64,000 nucleotides of DNA from assembly GCA_947652115.1 (NCBI GenBank), contig OX393565.1, forward strand, positions 20,407,048-20,471,047. Reading direction: 5' to 3'. This DNA is from Blastomussa wellsi (lineage: Eukaryota; Cnidaria; Anthozoa; Scleractinia; Plerogyridae). The first letter of the stretch is position 1. Each line of letters opens with the position of its first letter. The translations under genes were made by a program, and so were the position numbers. The notes under the pieces were generated by a model that had not been told where the DNA came from, ran no database searches, and saw nothing but the letters and a program-made list of their open reading frames with translations. Positions 61,401-64,000 of this stretch are shown here, piece by piece.

Positions 61401-61841
61401 AAGGGGGGAGAGCCCTTACTACAAAACGGTTGCTATAGATGACTTCTAAGAATCATATCTTGGGTTCCCTTTCAATCCTGGGATTAGTTTTTGCCTTGCG
61501 TTCTATTAAAGGCTGCTTTCACTTTTGGCAGCTTTGACCATATGTGGAAAGTCGCGTGACCAGAACACATCCTCGAATGAAACCAAAACCAATGGATAGA
61601 GTGCATTCAGGTGCAAAATTTGTGGGATGGATTTGTTGAAATTCGCAATACTGTAAAAGTTATGACGTCACAAAAATTCCATTTCCAAATATGGTCGCAG
61701 CTGCCAATAGTGAAAGCAGCCTACAGTAGAACAAGCATGGCAAAAACTAATCCAAGGATTGAAAGGGAACCCAAGATACGATGATTAGAAGTCATCTGTA
61801 GCAACCGTTTTGTAATTAGGGTTCTCCCCCCCCCCCCCTTA
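61401..61841. repeat. fold-back MITE with ~95-bp TIRs
   Basis: The left arm (acaaaacggttgctatagat, cttgggttccctttcaatcc) is inverted in the right arm (ggattgaaagggaacccaag, gcaaccgttttgt). A second inner pair (ggctgctttcact, agtgaaagcagcc) makes a two-step palindrome. Confidence 0.82.
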
Positions 61842-61899
61842 AAGAAAGGCTAGAAGAAAGTAATTAGTTTTAGATCATCGTTATGAACTGTTCAAAATA

Positions 61900-63009
61900 C
61901 AGTCCGACCTCTATTAAGCGGCCACCTATTAAGCGGCCACCCTCCACTGGGCGGCCACTTTTCAAAGTCCCGATTTATTTGTCAGTAAACTGCTGTATTT
62001 GATACCTCTATTCAACGGCCACCTCTATTAAGCGACCGCGGCCACCTTTTTACTGTCGCTAGTGTATAATTTATATGGTTTTTAACCTCCATTAAGCGAC
62101 CAGCAAATTATCTTTCGAAGCGAAATGGTGACAGATGATATAAGGTGATAACTGAAAACAACAAGAAAACAAAAACTGCAATTTAAATGTGCAAACTTTT
62201 CACATCCGGCGCGGCCGGCGCTATACAAAGATAACAATAGAATTATTACTGTACGGGAAATCTACAAAAATCCTTGCTCCTCAAGTTTCGATTTTAACCA
62301 TCGAATAGCGAACTCGTCTCCTGTGAAATAGTACTCGCATGGAATTTCTAAACCATAGCCGGCCCCTCTGTTTACGCGCTTGCCTTTCACAACAGCTCTT
62401 CCTTTGTTTGCCCTCTTGAGAAATTTTGTTAGCCATAGAGCCATAAGCTTGGGAACATGTCCAAGAACTGTTTCGCCATTTAATTCATTTTCGTGGATGC
62501 ATTTTTTCTTAGACCTCCCACCTTCTCTTTTCCAGACAATTGCTGCAGCGTTGTGGTCAACCGTGTTAAGTGGTTCTCGCTTCAGTTCATATTCATAGCC
62601 GCGCCCAAAACGGCAAACAGCATTGACGGATTATTTTAAATAAATTGCCCGTGAAATATCTTGAGCTATTTTTTTCCCATACTAACTGTTGTTGCAGAAA
62701 GGCCTAAGAAACTTGTCAACGATGTTTCGCATATTTTTCTGTACATTATCAACCCGAAGAAAACTGTACTGTGTTAGAGCTGGAATTGTGCATGGACTAG
62801 AAATGCACTTGATGTTTTGTTATAATGAATTTTGGATATATCTTCATATATGTTCACTTTTAAAAAGCATTTTGCTATATAGAGTCAATTAAACCATGTT
62901 TACTGCCATTCCTATCCAATTTATATTGTACCTCTATTAAGTGGCCAACCTCTATTAAGCGGCCACTTTTCAAAGTCCCGAGGGTGGCCGCTTAATAGAG
63001 GTCGGACTG
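61900..63009. mobile_element. Tigger/pogo-like non-autonomous element, 1110 bp
   Basis: The left end cagtccgacctctattaagc is a perfect inverse of the right end gcttaatagaggtcggactg, and TA flanks both ends (61898-61899, 63010-63011). The CAG...CCTCTATTAA-type terminus resembles pogo/Tigger TIRs. Both subterminal zones carry several copies of ctattaagcggccac and caaagtcccga, possible transposase-binding sites. No DDE transposase is encoded; the interior holds a HIRAN-like frame. Confidence 0.8.
62262..62630 (-). pseudogene. HIRAN-like domain fragment inside the Tigger-like element
   Basis: 122 codons are open on the minus strand, from just after a TAA at 62631-62633 to a TAG at 62262. The only ATG is midway (62444). 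The sequence has HIRAN-like features: a beta-rich start with FGRGYEYELKREPLNTVDHN, then GETVLGHVPKLMALWL and GLEIPCEYYF. HIRAN domains bind DNA 3' ends in HLTF-type proteins, and related stand-alone frames seem frequent in cnidarian genomes (from memory). Here it has no proper start and may be an exon fragment carried by the element. Confidence 0.45.
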
Positions 63010-64000
63010 TATGTCTATTCACGTCATCTAATGACTTTTTTAAACCTACATTGAGTCTGCAATATTCATTTCTCTAAAATGTGCAAATCCCTTGATCTTG
63101 AGAAAACTATCTCTTCTTAAACATACCTCGCTCAAAATCACCCCCAAAATATATATAAAAAACAGATTATGTTTTGAATCTAAAATTCACGTTTTGAACA
63201 TAGAAGTTTTGGATTGCTACGAAAAGTGACATTACATGTGCCCAATCCTCTAGAGTGTCATTTGAACCACCCCTTTTCCACAAAGCGGTCTCATCCACAG
63301 CTTTCTCGACTGAAACCCGAACACTCCGGCGGTGGGGTGTGCTCGGCGCTTTGCGCCGGAAAATAGCGCCACTTCGAGACGAGTCTGTTCGCAGGCTAGA
63401 AAGTTATGAACAAACAAATGGTTTTGACTATGTGAACCTCTATTCGTTTTGACTATCCGAACCCCTATTGTTACTAATCTTGTGTCGCAGTATCCGTTGT
63501 TGTTCACGGAAGTACTTTATCACATTTCGAATAAGATAGACTATGAGCAGTCCCTTTTTTCTTAGTCCGTTTCGTGCGGCCATTTTTTCACTTCACGCTC
63601 GACGGACTAAGAAAAAAGGGACTGCTCTTAGTCTAGATCTAAGAGGGCAGATCTTAAAATAGACTCAAATGAGGTTTAAATGTCCCAAGGAAAATATTTA
63701 TTCTTTTTAAACTTATTACAAAAAATCGTCTCTTTTGACTCGGCATGTTGCCTAGTGTATTTACAAACCGATTACAGCGAATTAATTAAATTTGAAATCT
63801 TTTAATGTATTTTGTCACGCTTGAAGAACTTTGCAGTTAACGAAAAGTTTTGACATTTTTTAAAAACTTGTTTTATTTTCCATTTAAAGTCACAAACTAG
63901 TGCTATACATTAAGCATATGTTCAATGTTTATGCTAACTAACTAAAACTAATTTACATTCTCTATTTGAAAACTGTACAAGTTTGTAAAAGAATGCGTGA
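63010..64000. other. right edge of window, no gene seen
   Basis: AT-rich. Contains the hairpin at 63537-63635 and a GC-richer patch near 63290-63390 of probable repeat origin. The frames at 63250-63507 overlap on both strands and match nothing I know. Confidence 0.5.
63537..63635. repeat. short hairpin repeat
   Basis: tagactatgagcagtccctt pairs with aagggactgctcttagtcta, and cttagtccg with cggactaag; the loop is about 30 bp. Confidence 0.8.

Overview
This is a eukaryotic nuclear window, most likely from an anthozoan cnidarian and probably a stony coral. The pointers are short-exon genes close to animal orthologues, an intron-less replication-dependent histone cluster whose transcripts end in the animal histone stem-loop, and many short inverted-repeat (MITE-like) elements, tRNA-derived SINEs and Penelope-type retroelements of the kind common in coral assemblies. 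The species cannot be fixed from sequence alone. Spliced models were assembled by eye; each has GT-AG junctions and closes in frame.

Layout. 1-1179: truncated Penelope-like element (minus). 1799-13068: EAPP (E2F-associated phosphoprotein), five exons, minus; its introns hold SINEs and MITEs. 13312-18487: a TTLL12-type gene (plus) in three exons, head to head with EAPP across 243 bp. Its product carries an extra UBA-like and an extra CS/NudC-like domain and has a degenerate ligase site. 18488-26686: gene-poor DNA with small inverted-repeat elements. 26700-28166: 5'-truncated LINE flanked by a 13-bp target duplication. 28374-30434: single-exon torsin-type AAA+ protein (minus) with a long serine-rich N-terminal region and a membrane anchor. 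31967-32668: HDHD3-like HAD hydrolase (minus). 33866-34465: nested MITEs.

34631-43409: a large inverted duplication of core histone genes. The left arm is H2B(-), H2A(+), H4(-), H3(+); the right arm mirrors it as H3(-), H4(+), H2A(-), H2B(+). The right H3 runs into a 200-N assembly gap. In the spacer between the arms lies the 3' end of a histone H1 gene.

43979-48022: DPY30 (minus), five exons. 48501-59066: SNX6-like SNX-BAR gene (plus), 15 coding exons, head to head with DPY30 across 478 bp; its introns are full of MITEs, two SINEs and a broken Penelope copy. 59067-64000: fold-back elements and a Tigger-type element of about 1.1 kb that contains a HIRAN-like reading frame.

The genes do not form a pathway. 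The clearest organisation is two divergent gene pairs (EAPP/TTLL12 and DPY30/SNX6) and divergent H2A/H2B and H3/H4 histone pairs, each likely sharing a promoter. The most unusual items are the UBA-CS-TTLL12 fusion, the torsin with a possible SUMO-binding nucleoplasmic arm, the histone palindrome with an H1 remnant, and the HIRAN-like frame inside a DNA transposon.
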